NCBI RefSeq assembly: GCF_017086405.1
Contig: NZ_CP070973.1
Span: forward strand, 3,876,739 to 3,940,738
DNA from: Mycobacterium gordonae
Lineage (GTDB): Bacteria > Actinomycetota > Actinomycetes > Mycobacteriales > Mycobacteriaceae
Length of the DNA stretch: 64,000 nucleotides
Direction of reading: 5' to 3'
Under the pieces are notes generated by a model. The model was not told where the DNA came from. It worked only from the letters and a program-made list of their open reading frames with translations, and ran no database searches. Positions 32,985 through 41,647 of this stretch are shown one piece after another. The position numbers were made by a program, and so were the translations under genes. Numbering within the stretch: the first letter of the stretch is position 1; every line of letters begins with the position of its first letter.

Positions 32985-34234
32985 CAACGAAACTGCGGCG
33001 GGCCCGCTCGGTGCTGGCGACCACCCTCGCCCTGACGTTCGTCGCAGGTGTGATCGTGGCGATGCGGACTGCGGGGGAGCCCGGGCGATCGGTCGTGGTC
33101 GCCTATTTCGACAACAGCAGCGGCCTGTTCGCAGGAGACGACATCCGCATCCGCGGCGTGCCGGTGGGCAAGATCGTCAAGATCGAACCACAACCGCTGC
33201 GCTCCAAGATCACGTTCTGGTTCGACCCCCGGCACAAGGTCCCGGCGGATGCGAAGGCGGCGATCCTGTCGCCACAATTGGTGACCGGCCGGGCGATTCA
33301 GTTGACGCCGCCGTACACCGGCGGGCCCACCATGGCCGACGGCGCGGTCATCCCGCAGGACCGTACCGCGGTGCCGGTCGAGTGGGACGACCTGCGGATC
33401 CAACTGCAGCGGCTCACCGAATTGCTCAAACCCACTCGGCCCGGGGGCGTCAGCACGTTGGGCGCACTCATCAACACCGCGGCGGACAACCTCCGGGGCC
33501 AGGGTGCCACCATCCGCGACACCATCATCAAACTCTCTCAGGCGGTTTCCGCCCTGGGCGATCACAGCAACGACATTTTCGCCACCCTGAAGAACCTGTC
33601 GACCTTGGTGACGGCGCTGCACGACAGTGCGGACCTGCTCGAGCGCCTCAACCAGAACCTGGCCTCGGTCTCGTCCCTGTTGGCCGACGATCCCCACAAA
33701 GTCGCCGCGGCGGCCGAGGACCTCAACGCCGTCGTGGCCGACGTCCGGAGCTTCACGGCGGACAACCGCGAGGCCATCGGCACTGCCTCGGACAAACTCT
33801 CGTCGATCACCCAGATGCTGGTGGCCAGCCTCGACGACATCAAGCAGACACTGCACATCAGCCCCACCGTGTTGCAGAACTTCAACAACATCTTCGAGCC
33901 GGCCAATGGATCGCTGACCGGCGCACTGGCCGGATCCAACATGGCCAATCCCATCGCGTTCCTGTGCGGGGCGATTCAGGCGGCCTCACGGCTGGGGGGC
34001 GAACAGGCGGCGAAACTCTGCGCTCAGTACATGGCGCCGATCGTCAAGAACCGGCAGTACAACTTTCCGCCACTGGGGGAAAACCTTTTCGTGGGTGCGC
34101 AGGCCAGACCCAACGAGATCACCTACAGCGAGGACTGGATGCGCCCTGACTTCGTGCCACCTGGCGCCCCGGTGCATCCCGACCCCGCGGCCGGCCTGCC
34201 GGGACTGCTGCTGCCCCCCGGCGGTGGCTCGTGA
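32981..34234 (+). CDS. Mce-family protein D
   Basis: 417 residues with an N-terminal membrane helix (VLATTLALTFVAGVIVAM), an MCE domain (SGLFAGDDIRIRGVPVGKI) and an extended helical region; the C terminus is Pro/Gly-rich. GTG start overlapping the mceC stop (GTGA). Long antisense open frames over this gene are GC-rich shadows. Confidence 0.9.
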   Translation: MTTKLRRARSVLATTLALTFVAGVIVAMRTAGEPGRSVVVAYFDNSSGLFAGDDIRIRGVPVGKIVKIEPQPLRSKITFWFDPRHKVPADAKAAILSPQLVTGRAIQLTPPYTGGPTMADGAVIPQDRTAVPVEWDDLRIQLQRLTELLKPTRPGGVSTLGALINTAADNLRGQGATIRDTIIKLSQAVSALGDHSNDIFATLKNLSTLVTALHDSADLLERLNQNLASVSSLLADDPHKVAAAAEDLNAVVADVRSFTADNREAIGTASDKLSSITQMLVASLDDIKQTLHISPTVLQNFNNIFEPANGSLTGALAGSNMANPIAFLCGAIQAASRLGGEQAAKLCAQYMAPIVKNRQYNFPPLGENLFVGAQARPNEITYSEDWMRPDFVPPGAPVHPDPAAGLPGLLLPPGGGS

Positions 34235-35373
34235 AACGGCTCGTGGCCTTGGTGGCAGCCTTCACGGTCGTGGCCGGAGTCTCCGGTTGCGGCTGGCACG
34301 GACTGAACTCACTGCCACTGCCCGGCACCGAAGGCAACGGCCCCGGCTCCTACTTGGTGTCGGCCCAACTGCCCGACGTCAACAACATTCAGGCGAATTC
34401 GCGGGTTCGGGTAGCAGACGTGACGGTCGGCCACGTAACCAAGATCGAACGCCAAGGCTGGCACGCGTTGGTGACCATGCAGCTCAACGGTGACGTCCGT
34501 CTGCCCGCAAACGCGACAGCCAAGATCGGCACCACCAGCCTGCTGGGCTCGTACCACATCGAGCTGGCACCACCGAAAACCGAGGCGCCACAGGGGAAGT
34601 TGAGCGCCGGATCAGTCATTCCGCTGTCCCGTGGCGGCGCCTATCCGAGCACCGAGCAGACGCTGGCCGCGCTGTCGCTGGTGCTCAACGGCGGCGGGCT
34701 GGGCCAGATCCAGGACATCACCGAGGCATTGAGTACTGCGTTCCGCGGTCGCGAACACGACGTGCGGAGCTTGATCGGGCAGCTGGACAGGTTCTCCGCC
34801 TACCTCAACGACCAGTCAGACGACATCATCGGCGCCACCGAGAGTTTGAACCGGCTTGTCGCTAAGTTCGCCGCCCAGCAACCGATATTGGACCGGGCAC
34901 TGGCCACCATCCCCGACGCACTGACGGTCCTCAACGAGGAGCGCGGCAAGCTCGTCGAGGCTGCTGACCAGTTGAGTAAGTTCAGCGCCCTGACCGCAGA
35001 CGCGGTCAACACGACCAAAGCGAGCCTGGTCAGCGAATTATCGCAACTGGGGCCGGTTTTGGAGTCGCTGGCCAACGCCGGTCCGAGCCTGACCCGGTCG
35101 CTGTCCCTGCTGGGCACCTTCCCGTTCCCAAACGAGACGTTCCAGAACTTCCAGCGCGGCGATTACGCCAATCTGACGGCGATCGTCGACCTCACCCTCA
35201 GCCGGATCGACCAGGGAATCTTCACTGGCACCCGGTGGGAGTGCCATCTGACACAGCTCGAGCTGCAATGGGGTCGCACCATCGGCCAATTCCCCAGCCC
35301 ATGTACCGGAGGCTTCCGAGGCACGCCCGGCAACCCGCTGACAGCCCCTTATCACTTTGAGCAGGGACCCTGA
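34231..35373 (+). CDS. Mce-family protein E (lipoprotein)
   Basis: 380 residues. A signal peptide with lipobox VSGC at about residues 17-20 predicts lipid attachment, as is usual for the fifth Mce protein (LprK class). The MCE domain follows (NIQANSRVRVADVTVGHV). The GTG overlaps mceD by 4 bp, and mceF starts directly after its stop. Confidence 0.92.
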   Translation: MKRLVALVAAFTVVAGVSGCGWHGLNSLPLPGTEGNGPGSYLVSAQLPDVNNIQANSRVRVADVTVGHVTKIERQGWHALVTMQLNGDVRLPANATAKIGTTSLLGSYHIELAPPKTEAPQGKLSAGSVIPLSRGGAYPSTEQTLAALSLVLNGGGLGQIQDITEALSTAFRGREHDVRSLIGQLDRFSAYLNDQSDDIIGATESLNRLVAKFAAQQPILDRALATIPDALTVLNEERGKLVEAADQLSKFSALTADAVNTTKASLVSELSQLGPVLESLANAGPSLTRSLSLLGTFPFPNETFQNFQRGDYANLTAIVDLTLSRIDQGIFTGTRWECHLTQLELQWGRTIGQFPSPCTGGFRGTPGNPLTAPYHFEQGP

Positions 35374-36810
35374 ATGCTGCACCTACCGCGACGAATCATC
35401 ATCCAACTGGCCGTCTTTGGCGTGATCTCGCTGAGCGTGCTGGCCGTGACATTCCTGCACTTCGTCAAACTGCCGGCCATGTTGTTCGGCGTCGGGCGGT
35501 ACACGGTGACGATGCAGCTACCGGAGTCCGGGGGCTTGTACGGCACCGGCAACGTCACCTACCGCGGCTTCGAAGTGGGCCGGGTGGAGGCCGTGCGGCT
35601 CACCGATGCCGGGGTGGAAGCAGTGCTGTCGCTGAAATCGGGCATCGATATCCCGTCCGACCTCAAAGCGGAGGTGCACAGCCACACCGCGATCGGCGAA
35701 TCGTATGTCGAGCTGCTTCCGCGCAACGCCACCTCACCGCCGCTGAAAGACGGTGACGTCATCACGTTGGCCAACACCTCGGTGCCGCCTGACATCAACG
35801 GCCTACTCAGCGCCGCGAACTCCGCGATAGCGGCGATCCCGCGGGACAACCTGCAAACCGTCGTCGACGAGTCATACACCGCCGTAGGGGGTCTGGGTCC
35901 CGAACTGTCCCGGCTGGTTACCGGTTCAACGACCCTGGCGAGCGACGCCCGCACGAATCTCGACCCGATGCTGGCGCTGATCGACCGCGCGCCGCGGGTG
36001 CTCGAATCCCAGACCCACACCTCGGAGGCGATTGCGGACTGGGCGTCACAGCTGGCCGCGGTCACCGCGGATTTGCAGGCGCACGACGGAGCCCTCGCCG
36101 GAGTCATCGACCACGGTGGTCCGGCACTTCAAGAAGTACGACAGTTGATTGATCGCGTACAACCGACCCTGCCGATCCTGTTGGCCAACCTGGTCAGCAT
36201 CGGCCAGGTGGCGCTCACCTACCAGAACGACATCGAACAACTGCTCGTCGTCTTCCCGCGATCGATCGAGGCCGAACAGGCGGGGATACTGGCCAATCTG
36301 AATACCAAGCAGGCATATCGGGGGCAGTATCTGAGCTTCAACCTGAACCTGAACCTGCCGCCACCGTGCACCACCGGCTTCCTTCCGGCTCAGCAGCAGC
36401 GGGTCCCGACATTCGAGGACTACCCGGGCCGGCCGGCCGGCGACCTGTACTGCCGGGTGCCACAGGACTCGATGCTCAATGTGCGAGGTGCACGGAACAT
36501 TCCATGCGAGACGGTGCCTAGCAAGCGGGCACCCACGGTAAAGCTCTGCGAAAGCAGCGAGCAGTACGTGCCGCTCAACGACGGCTTCAACTGGAAAGGC
36601 GACCCCAACGCCACATTGTCCGGCCAGGGAATCCCCCAGTTACCGCCCGCGGCTGCACCCGTGCCCCCGCCGATCGCCGCCGCCGAGTACGACCCCGCCA
36701 CCGGCACGTACACCGGGCCGGACGGACGCCAGTACACCCGGTCCGATCTGGCTCAACCCGCTCCGAAGGACAAGACATGGCAATCGATGCTGCTGCCGCC
36801 GGGCAGCTGA
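35374..36810 (+). CDS. Mce-family protein F
   Basis: 478 residues: a membrane helix (LAVFGVISLSVLAVTFL), an MCE domain (GGLYGTGNVTYRGFEVGRV), a helical middle, and a Cys-containing C-terminal region ending with a YDPATGTYTGPDGRQYTRSD motif common in MceF proteins. The ATG follows the mceE stop with no gap. The end overlaps the first Mce-associated gene by 34 bp. Confidence 0.9.
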   Translation: MLHLPRRIIIQLAVFGVISLSVLAVTFLHFVKLPAMLFGVGRYTVTMQLPESGGLYGTGNVTYRGFEVGRVEAVRLTDAGVEAVLSLKSGIDIPSDLKAEVHSHTAIGESYVELLPRNATSPPLKDGDVITLANTSVPPDINGLLSAANSAIAAIPRDNLQTVVDESYTAVGGLGPELSRLVTGSTTLASDARTNLDPMLALIDRAPRVLESQTHTSEAIADWASQLAAVTADLQAHDGALAGVIDHGGPALQEVRQLIDRVQPTLPILLANLVSIGQVALTYQNDIEQLLVVFPRSIEAEQAGILANLNTKQAYRGQYLSFNLNLNLPPPCTTGFLPAQQQRVPTFEDYPGRPAGDLYCRVPQDSMLNVRGARNIPCETVPSKRAPTVKLCESSEQYVPLNDGFNWKGDPNATLSGQGIPQLPPAAAPVPPPIAAAEYDPATGTYTGPDGRQYTRSDLAQPAPKDKTWQSMLLPPGS

Positions 36811-37349
36811 GGCCCGAATCCGTTGCGGCTGAGGACACCGTTGCGGCCCCACGCCCGCGACGTTCGATTTCGGCCCAAGGATGGGCAACGGTGTTCGGCG
36901 TGGTCGCACTGGTGGGTTTGGCGACGCTGACGTCTTGGCTCGGATTCCGGGTCCACCAGTCGCAACAGGCGCAGTCGCAACGCGCTCAGTTCCTCCAGGT
37001 GGCCAGGCAGGGTGCGCTTAACCTGACGACCATCGACTGGCACCATGCCGAAGCTGACGTGCACCGGGTCCTCGACGGGGCAACGGGCGAGTTCTACAAC
37101 GACTTCGCCAGGCGATCAGGCCCATTCATCGAGGTGCTGCAACAGGCCAAGGCCAGCACGGTCGGAACCGTCACCGAAGCGGGGTTGGAGTCGCAGACCG
37201 CTGATTCGGCGCAGGCGCTGGTGGAGGTGTCGGTGCAGACATCCAATGCGGGCGAACCCGAACCGGTTCCGCGCATCTGGCGAATGCGCATCGCAGTTGC
37301 CAGGATCGGTGATCACCTGAAGGTTTCCCACGTAGGATTCGTGGCGTGA
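36777..37349 (+). CDS. Mce-associated membrane protein
   Basis: 190 residues: a cytoplasmic N terminus, one membrane helix at about 35-55 (ATVFGVVALVGLATLTSWLGF) and an extracytoplasmic NTF2-like domain. This Mas architecture is regularly encoded after mceF and stabilises the transporter. It overlaps mceF and the next gene. Confidence 0.85.
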   Translation: MAIDAAAAGQLRPESVAAEDTVAAPRPRRSISAQGWATVFGVVALVGLATLTSWLGFRVHQSQQAQSQRAQFLQVARQGALNLTTIDWHHAEADVHRVLDGATGEFYNDFARRSGPFIEVLQQAKASTVGTVTEAGLESQTADSAQALVEVSVQTSNAGEPEPVPRIWRMRIAVARIGDHLKVSHVGFVA

Positions 37350-37837
37350 ACGCGATCAGGTGGTCGCGGGTGCTCACCTACGGACTGCTGCCGGCGCTGG
37401 CGTTGTCGCTGGCAGCGGCCTCCGGCTGGCTGAAATGGCAAGACATGTCCGCCCGCGACGCGGCGGTGGCCCGGGCGGAATCCATCCGCGCAGCCAGCGA
37501 AGGCACCATCGCACTCTTGTCCTACCGACCCGACACCGTGCAACAGGATCTTGACGCCGCGCGCGGCCGGTTGACGGGTACGTTTCTGAATGCCTACACC
37601 CAACTGACCCACGACGTCGTCATCCCGGGTGCCAAGCAGAAGCAGATCTCAGCCGTGGCGACCGTTCCGGGCGCCGCGTCGGTGTCGGCGACAGCCGACC
37701 ATGCCGTGGTCCTGCTCTTCGTGAGCCAGACCGTCGTGGTCGGCCAGGATGCCCCGACCAGCACCGCGTCCAACGTTCGGGTCACCCTCGACAAGCGCGA
37801 CGGCCGTTGGCTGATATCGCGATTCGATCCGGTCTGA
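37346..37837 (+). CDS. Second Mce-associated protein
   Basis: 163 residues with an N-terminal membrane anchor (VLTYGLLPALALSLAAASGWL) and an extracytoplasmic domain ending GRWLISRFDPV, as in Mas proteins. The start overlaps the previous stop by 4 bp (GTGA), indicating the same operon. Confidence 0.85.
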   Translation: MNAIRWSRVLTYGLLPALALSLAAASGWLKWQDMSARDAAVARAESIRAASEGTIALLSYRPDTVQQDLDAARGRLTGTFLNAYTQLTHDVVIPGAKQKQISAVATVPGAASVSATADHAVVLLFVSQTVVVGQDAPTSTASNVRVTLDKRDGRWLISRFDPV

Positions 37838-37847
37838 GGTGGTTGCG

Positions 37848-38192
37848 ATGCGCCGTTTTGGTTCGGTGGTGTTGTTCCTGGGCTCGTTACTCGTCGCTGG
37901 CACGGCGCCGCGAGCCCATGCGGACGCGGTGGCCTATCTGGTCAACGTAACCATGCGTCCCGGCTACGACTTCGCCACCGCCGACGATGCGCTCCAGTAT
38001 GGCAATGGATTGTGCGACAAGATATCTGGGGGACGCAGCTATGCCTCGCTGATCGGCGACGTCAAGTCCGACTTCAGCACCACCGACGAATACCAGGCGT
38101 CGTATCTGCTGAACCAGGCCGTGAACGAGTTGTGTCCGGCTCTGATCTGGCAGTTACGTCACTCCGCAGCCGACTACCGAATTGGAGGCTGA
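37848..38192 (+). CDS. Secreted DUF732-type protein
   Basis: 114 residues with a signal peptide cut after AHA (near residue 24) and a small domain with two cysteines (GLCDKI, ELCPAL), the DUF732 pattern of mycobacterial exported proteins. The ATG at 37848 has GAGGTGG upstream. No biochemical role is known to me. Being last but one in the mce operon suggests an envelope function. Confidence 0.78.
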   Translation: MRRFGSVVLFLGSLLVAGTAPRAHADAVAYLVNVTMRPGYDFATADDALQYGNGLCDKISGGRSYASLIGDVKSDFSTTDEYQASYLLNQAVNELCPALIWQLRHSAADYRIGG

Positions 38193-38193
38193 C

Positions 38194-38835
38194 ATGAGGC
38201 GAATGCTGCTCACGATCTCCGCGATATCGTTGGGTGCCGTGTCGGGGGTGCCGTTGGCCCACGCGGACAACAAGCGCCTCAATGACAGCGTGGTCGCCAA
38301 TGTGTTCACCGTTCAACATCAGGCAGGCTGCACCAACGATGTGAAGATCAGTCCGCAACTGCAGCTGGCCGCTCAGCGGCACTCACTCGACGTCTTGAAC
38401 AACCGAAACCTCAACGGCGACATCGGCTCCGACGGGTCCGGACCCCAGGACCGGGCCGCCGCTGCCGGCTATCGCGGTAAGGTCGCGGAAACGGTGGCAA
38501 TCAATCCCGCCATGGCGATCAGCGGTGTCGAGTTGATCAATCAATGGTATTACGAGCCAGCGTATTTCGCGATCATGTCCAATTGCGCCAACAGTCAGAT
38601 CGGCGTGTGGTCAGAGAACAGCCCCGACCGGACCGTCGTGGTAGCGGTCTACGGACAACCCGCTGTCCCGGCCGCGACACCGCTCAAGCCGCCGTCGGTA
38701 GTGGCACTGCAAGAGAATGTTCCTCTCGATCCCCGCCCGGATTACGACGCCACCGACGAGATCGAATACGCCGTCGACTGGTTCCCGTGGATACTGCGCG
38801 GGGTGAACCCGCCACCCGGAATCCCGCCGGAGTGA
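38194..38835 (+). CDS. Secreted CAP/SCP-like protein
   Basis: 213 residues. A signal peptide (cleaved after AHA) precedes a CAP-like domain (SPQLQLAAQRHSLDVLNNRNLNGDIGSDGSGPQDRAAAAGYRGKVAETVA ordering typical of SCP folds) and a Pro-rich end. The ATG follows TTGGAGG. It ends the mce operon. The function of bacterial CAP proteins is mostly unknown; lipid binding is one possibility and would fit the Mce context. Confidence 0.75.
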   Translation: MRRMLLTISAISLGAVSGVPLAHADNKRLNDSVVANVFTVQHQAGCTNDVKISPQLQLAAQRHSLDVLNNRNLNGDIGSDGSGPQDRAAAAGYRGKVAETVAINPAMAISGVELINQWYYEPAYFAIMSNCANSQIGVWSENSPDRTVVVAVYGQPAVPAATPLKPPSVVALQENVPLDPRPDYDATDEIEYAVDWFPWILRGVNPPPGIPPE

Positions 38836-38847
38836 AATCGCACATGC

Positions 38848-38912
38848 GTCACGTGAGCCGGGTGCATGAAGGCTCCGGAGCCTGATATCACCCGAGATTT
38901 CAAGGGACTTCG
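38848..38912. repeat. Short direct repeat, copy 1
   Basis: About 65 bp, beginning gTCACGTGAGCCGGGTG and including the perfect palindrome GGCTCCGGAGCC and TGATATC. A diverged second copy lies at 38971-39034. The two lie in the 250 bp gap after the mce operon, which has no gene that I can support. Confidence 0.6.
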
Positions 38913-38970
38913 TCCAGATGCAGACAGCAGCGAACAGCACGGCCGCAGGGCCGTCCCAAGAGTCACCTCC

Positions 38971-39034
38971 GTAACGTGAGCCGGGTGGCGCTCGGCTCTG
39001 GAAGTTGATATCGCATGTGATGTCAACGGATTCG
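38971..39034. repeat. Short direct repeat, copy 2
   Basis: About 64 bp, beginning gTAACGTGAGCCGGGTG and continuing GGCTCTGGA and TGATATC, then TCAACGGATTCG. It matches copy 1 with one small gap, and the palindrome is lost. The origin (small mobile repeat or tandem duplication) is unknown. Confidence 0.6.
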
Positions 39035-39087
39035 CTGTTTCGTGACGATCCGAACTTGTCGGTGGTCTCTCGCAAGATTTTTTTGGT

Positions 39088-39512
39088 ATGGCGTCAGGCA
39101 CGCGCGAGGAGATCGTGGAGGTCTTCGACGCGGCCGATGACGTCCAAGACAGGTTGTGCGCGTTGACCATCGAGGCGCTGTCCCCTCACCGAGTTGGTGC
39201 GCGCCAACCAAGGAGAACTCTGCGCCGAACCGCCCCCGGAGCCGGCTGCCCCCGACGGGACACCGACACCCGCAGCCAACCCCAACGCAGCCGCGACGCC
39301 ACGATCACCGCCCTCCACACCGTGTTCGCCACCAACGACCTCCGCACCCACAACGGCGCATCATCGTCACCACCACCCTCAATGACCTCGAAGGCGGTGC
39401 AGGCCAGGCCCGCACCTCCTGGGGGCAGGTGGTACCCGTCTCCCAGTTCGTCCGCTGGGCCGCGCAGACACACCACTACTTCGCGACCAAACCGATAGAC
39501 CCACTGCGTTAG
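39088..39512 (+). pseudogene. Broken DUF222/HNH (13E12-type) protein gene
   Basis: The start (EVFDAADDVQDRLCALTIEAL) and a later stretch in another frame (IIVTTTLNDLEGGAGQARTSW then VPVSQFVRWAAQTHHYFAT) both match the mycobacterial DUF222/HNH-endonuclease family. The matches lie in different frames, a large middle part is missing, and the HNH module is absent. I read it as a frameshifted and truncated remnant. Confidence 0.72.
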
Positions 39513-39653
39513 GATTGCATCCCTTCGGATTTGAGAACCGGAGGGAAGATAACGGCGCATCCCTGCAAAGCGCCGAGAGCAGGCCGTTACTCCACTACGT
39601 TCAGGGCCAGGTTTCGTCGAACAGGCCCAACCGTCAGCTTGAGGAGCAGCGAG

Positions 39654-39971
39654 ATGATCTTCGCCCATTCGACCGGTACCCGGCTCGCCGCAGCGGCACT
39701 CGCCGGGCTGTCGGCGCTGTCATTATCGGCATGCGGCAAACCGACGGTGAAACCCGAGGGCGCCGCGCAATCGGTCATCGACGTCGTCTCCAAGCAGACG
39801 GGCTTCCGTCCGACGGAGGTAAATTGCCCGTCAGGAGTCGAAGCCAAAGTGGGCCAGCAGTTCGACTGTCACTTCACCGGGCCGGAGGGCACGCCCTACA
39901 CGGCACACATGCGAGTCACCAAGGTCGACGGCGAGACCGTCTTGTTCGACGTCAACTCCCGGCCGAGCTAG
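39654..39971 (+). CDS. DUF4333-type lipoprotein
   Basis: 105 residues. The ATG at 39654 has GAGGAG 8 bp upstream; the signal peptide ends in lipobox LSAC (about residue 27). A small domain with two cysteines follows (VNCPSGVEAKVGQQFDCHF), the DUF4333 pattern. It is envelope-anchored with no known enzymatic role. The end overlaps the convergent nitronate monooxygenase gene by 20 bp. Confidence 0.82.
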   Translation: MIFAHSTGTRLAAAALAGLSALSLSACGKPTVKPEGAAQSVIDVVSKQTGFRPTEVNCPSGVEAKVGQQFDCHFTGPEGTPYTAHMRVTKVDGETVLFDVNSRPS

Positions 39972-40902
39972 GCAGCCGATCAACGGTGGCGGCCAGCACC
40001 TGCCGACATCCGCTCCACATGCGCGCGATGATGTCGGCGGCGGGTGGAAGGTCGTCGATCCGTCCGGCCACCTGTCCGGCATTGGCAACACTGGCGTCCA
40101 TGTCGCCGTCGAAGTAGAGCCGCTGCACTCGTTGCAGCGCCGCAGCGCCCTGCTCGAAAGACGCGGTGCCGTCCAGCTTTTCCGCGGCAGAGGTGCGGAT
40201 CACGCGCATCATTCGCCTGCCATCCAGGGGGAGTAGCACCGTGGACGTCTCGTCTGCGCCAACGACTGCCTGCTTGAGGTTGCCGTGTACCGGCGAGTCG
40301 GCGGAGGCCAGCAGGCGGGTGCCCATCTGCACACCGTCGGCCCCGAGCACCAATGCGGCGGCCATCGATCGGGCATCGCAGATGCCACCCGCCGCCACGA
40401 TCGGTACGTCCACGTGGGCCGCTACCAATGGCAGCAGAACCATCGTCGACGCTCCGAAGCGGCTCTTGAATCCGCCTCCCTCCACACCTTCGACCACCAA
40501 GCCGTCCACGCCGGCGTCGACCGCCTTCCTCGCCGCCGCCAAAGTCCCGACCACATGGAAGACGCAGATTCCAGCATCGTGCAGTCGGGCGGTGAATAGC
40601 GAGGGGTCACCTGCTGAAGTGGTCACGAAGCGAATATTGTTGTCAACCAACAGGTTGACGACGGCGGGGTCGCGATTGAACAGCAGCGCGATGTTAGCCC
40701 CGACGGGCCGGTCGGTCAGTTCATGAACCCGCTGCACATCGGCACGTCCTTGCTCCGACGTGGTTTCGATGATGCCCAGCGCCCCGGCATTGGACACCGC
40801 CGCGGCCAGTTGCGCGCCGGCGATATAGGTCATCGGCGCCTGGATGATCGGAATGTCGATGTCGGCCAGGGCACAGAGCCGGTTCGTCTGGTCAATCGGC
40901 AT
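39952..40902 (-). CDS. Nitronate monooxygenase-like FMN enzyme
   Basis: 316-residue 2-nitropropane dioxygenase/NMO family TIM barrel. Visible motifs are IPIIQAPMTYIAG, VEGVEGGGFKS, VPIVAAGGI and GADGVQMGTRLLAS (FMN phosphate binding). It probably oxidises alkyl nitronates or acts as an FMN-dependent oxidoreductase. The start overlaps the end of the NYN protein gene by 11 bp, suggesting coupling. Confidence 0.87.
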   Translation of the reverse strand: MPIDQTNRLCALADIDIPIIQAPMTYIAGAQLAAAVSNAGALGIIETTSEQGRADVQRVHELTDRPVGANIALLFNRDPAVVNLLVDNNIRFVTTSAGDPSLFTARLHDAGICVFHVVGTLAAARKAVDAGVDGLVVEGVEGGGFKSRFGASTMVLLPLVAAHVDVPIVAAGGICDARSMAAALVLGADGVQMGTRLLASADSPVHGNLKQAVVGADETSTVLLPLDGRRMMRVIRTSAAEKLDGTASFEQGAAALQRVQRLYFDGDMDASVANAGQVAGRIDDLPPAADIIARMWSGCRQVLAATVDRLPSSAGS

Positions 40903-41296
40903 GGTGCTCTCCGGTTTTGGCGTCGCGCGGGTCGATCAGGTCGCGGAACCCCTCAGCCCGGATCACCGTGGCCCCCAGGTGCCGAACACGCTCGGTCAGC
41001 GCCCTGTCTGATGTCACGACCCGGATCTGCTCGGGTCGGTGGTCGGCCTGCACAAGCCGGACAATCTCGTCATCGGCCGAGTTCGCCGCGGCTCGCGGCG
41101 CGAAGGCCACCTCGATCAGCGTCGAGCGGATCGGCGTTGACGGCGGGCGCTCGAACACCACCGTCACGGCGTCGGGCTGGGTTTGCGCCCACTGGTCAAG
41201 CCGTTGTGTCAGCACCACCATCGCGCGCTGGCGGTCTTTCCACCAGCCGTCGGGACGACTCCCGATCACGTTCATTCCGTCGACAATCCATCGCAC
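40892..41296 (-). CDS. NYN-domain protein (YacP-like putative RNase)
   Basis: 134 residues beginning MRWIVDGMNVIGSRPDGWW, with later acidic positions in VTVVFERPP and VVTSDRALTERV, the PIN-like NYN fold with metal-binding Asp residues. Probable RNA processing nuclease. It is coupled to the downstream nitronate monooxygenase gene. Confidence 0.82.
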   Translation of the reverse strand: MRWIVDGMNVIGSRPDGWWKDRQRAMVVLTQRLDQWAQTQPDAVTVVFERPPSTPIRSTLIEVAFAPRAAANSADDEIVRLVQADHRPEQIRVVTSDRALTERVRHLGATVIRAEGFRDLIDPRDAKTGEHHAD

Positions 41297-41329
41297 ACCT
41301 CACGGTACGACTCCCGGATCGACGAAGCC

Positions 41330-41587
41330 TCAGAACCACCGCCGCCTGCGGGCTCTCCGGCTGTAATTCTGGGCGCTGTCTTCCAGTGCACCCAGGGCAT
41401 TGATGATCTCGAGCTGCGACAGGATCATCAATCCGTTCAACTGCTTGAGTCGTTCCGGGTTGGCCGCAATCGACTCCTCATCGTCGACATAGATGAGCAG
41501 AAAGTCCCGCAGCGCCTGACTGCCTCGCATTCTCTCGGGGACTTTCATCTGCCGCAGGACAGTGGCCATCTCGGGCTCGTCGGTCAC
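41330..41587 (-). CDS. Hypothetical 85-residue protein
   Basis: 85 residues (VPERMRGSQALRDFLLIYVDDEESIAANPERLKQLNGLMIL), largely helical, with a strongly basic C terminus (RRARRRRWF). It has no signal peptide or membrane segment. It looks like a conserved mycobacterial small protein but I do not recognise a function. Confidence 0.65.
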   Translation of the reverse strand: MTDEPEMATVLRQMKVPERMRGSQALRDFLLIYVDDEESIAANPERLKQLNGLMILSQLEIINALGALEDSAQNYSRRARRRRWF

Positions 41588-41647
41588 AACAGCGCTCCTT
41601 CACGTCGAGTGTCACGCGTTAGCGTAGATGCCTCGACATCGCCGAAG

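Noticed and set aside
32786..33856. 356-codon minus-strand frame over mceC and mceD
   Set aside because: No domain or start signal; it is antisense to two well-supported Mce genes.
38836..39087. A CRISPR-like array suggested by the two 65 bp repeats
   Set aside because: Only two diverged copies, with no regular spacers and no cas genes.
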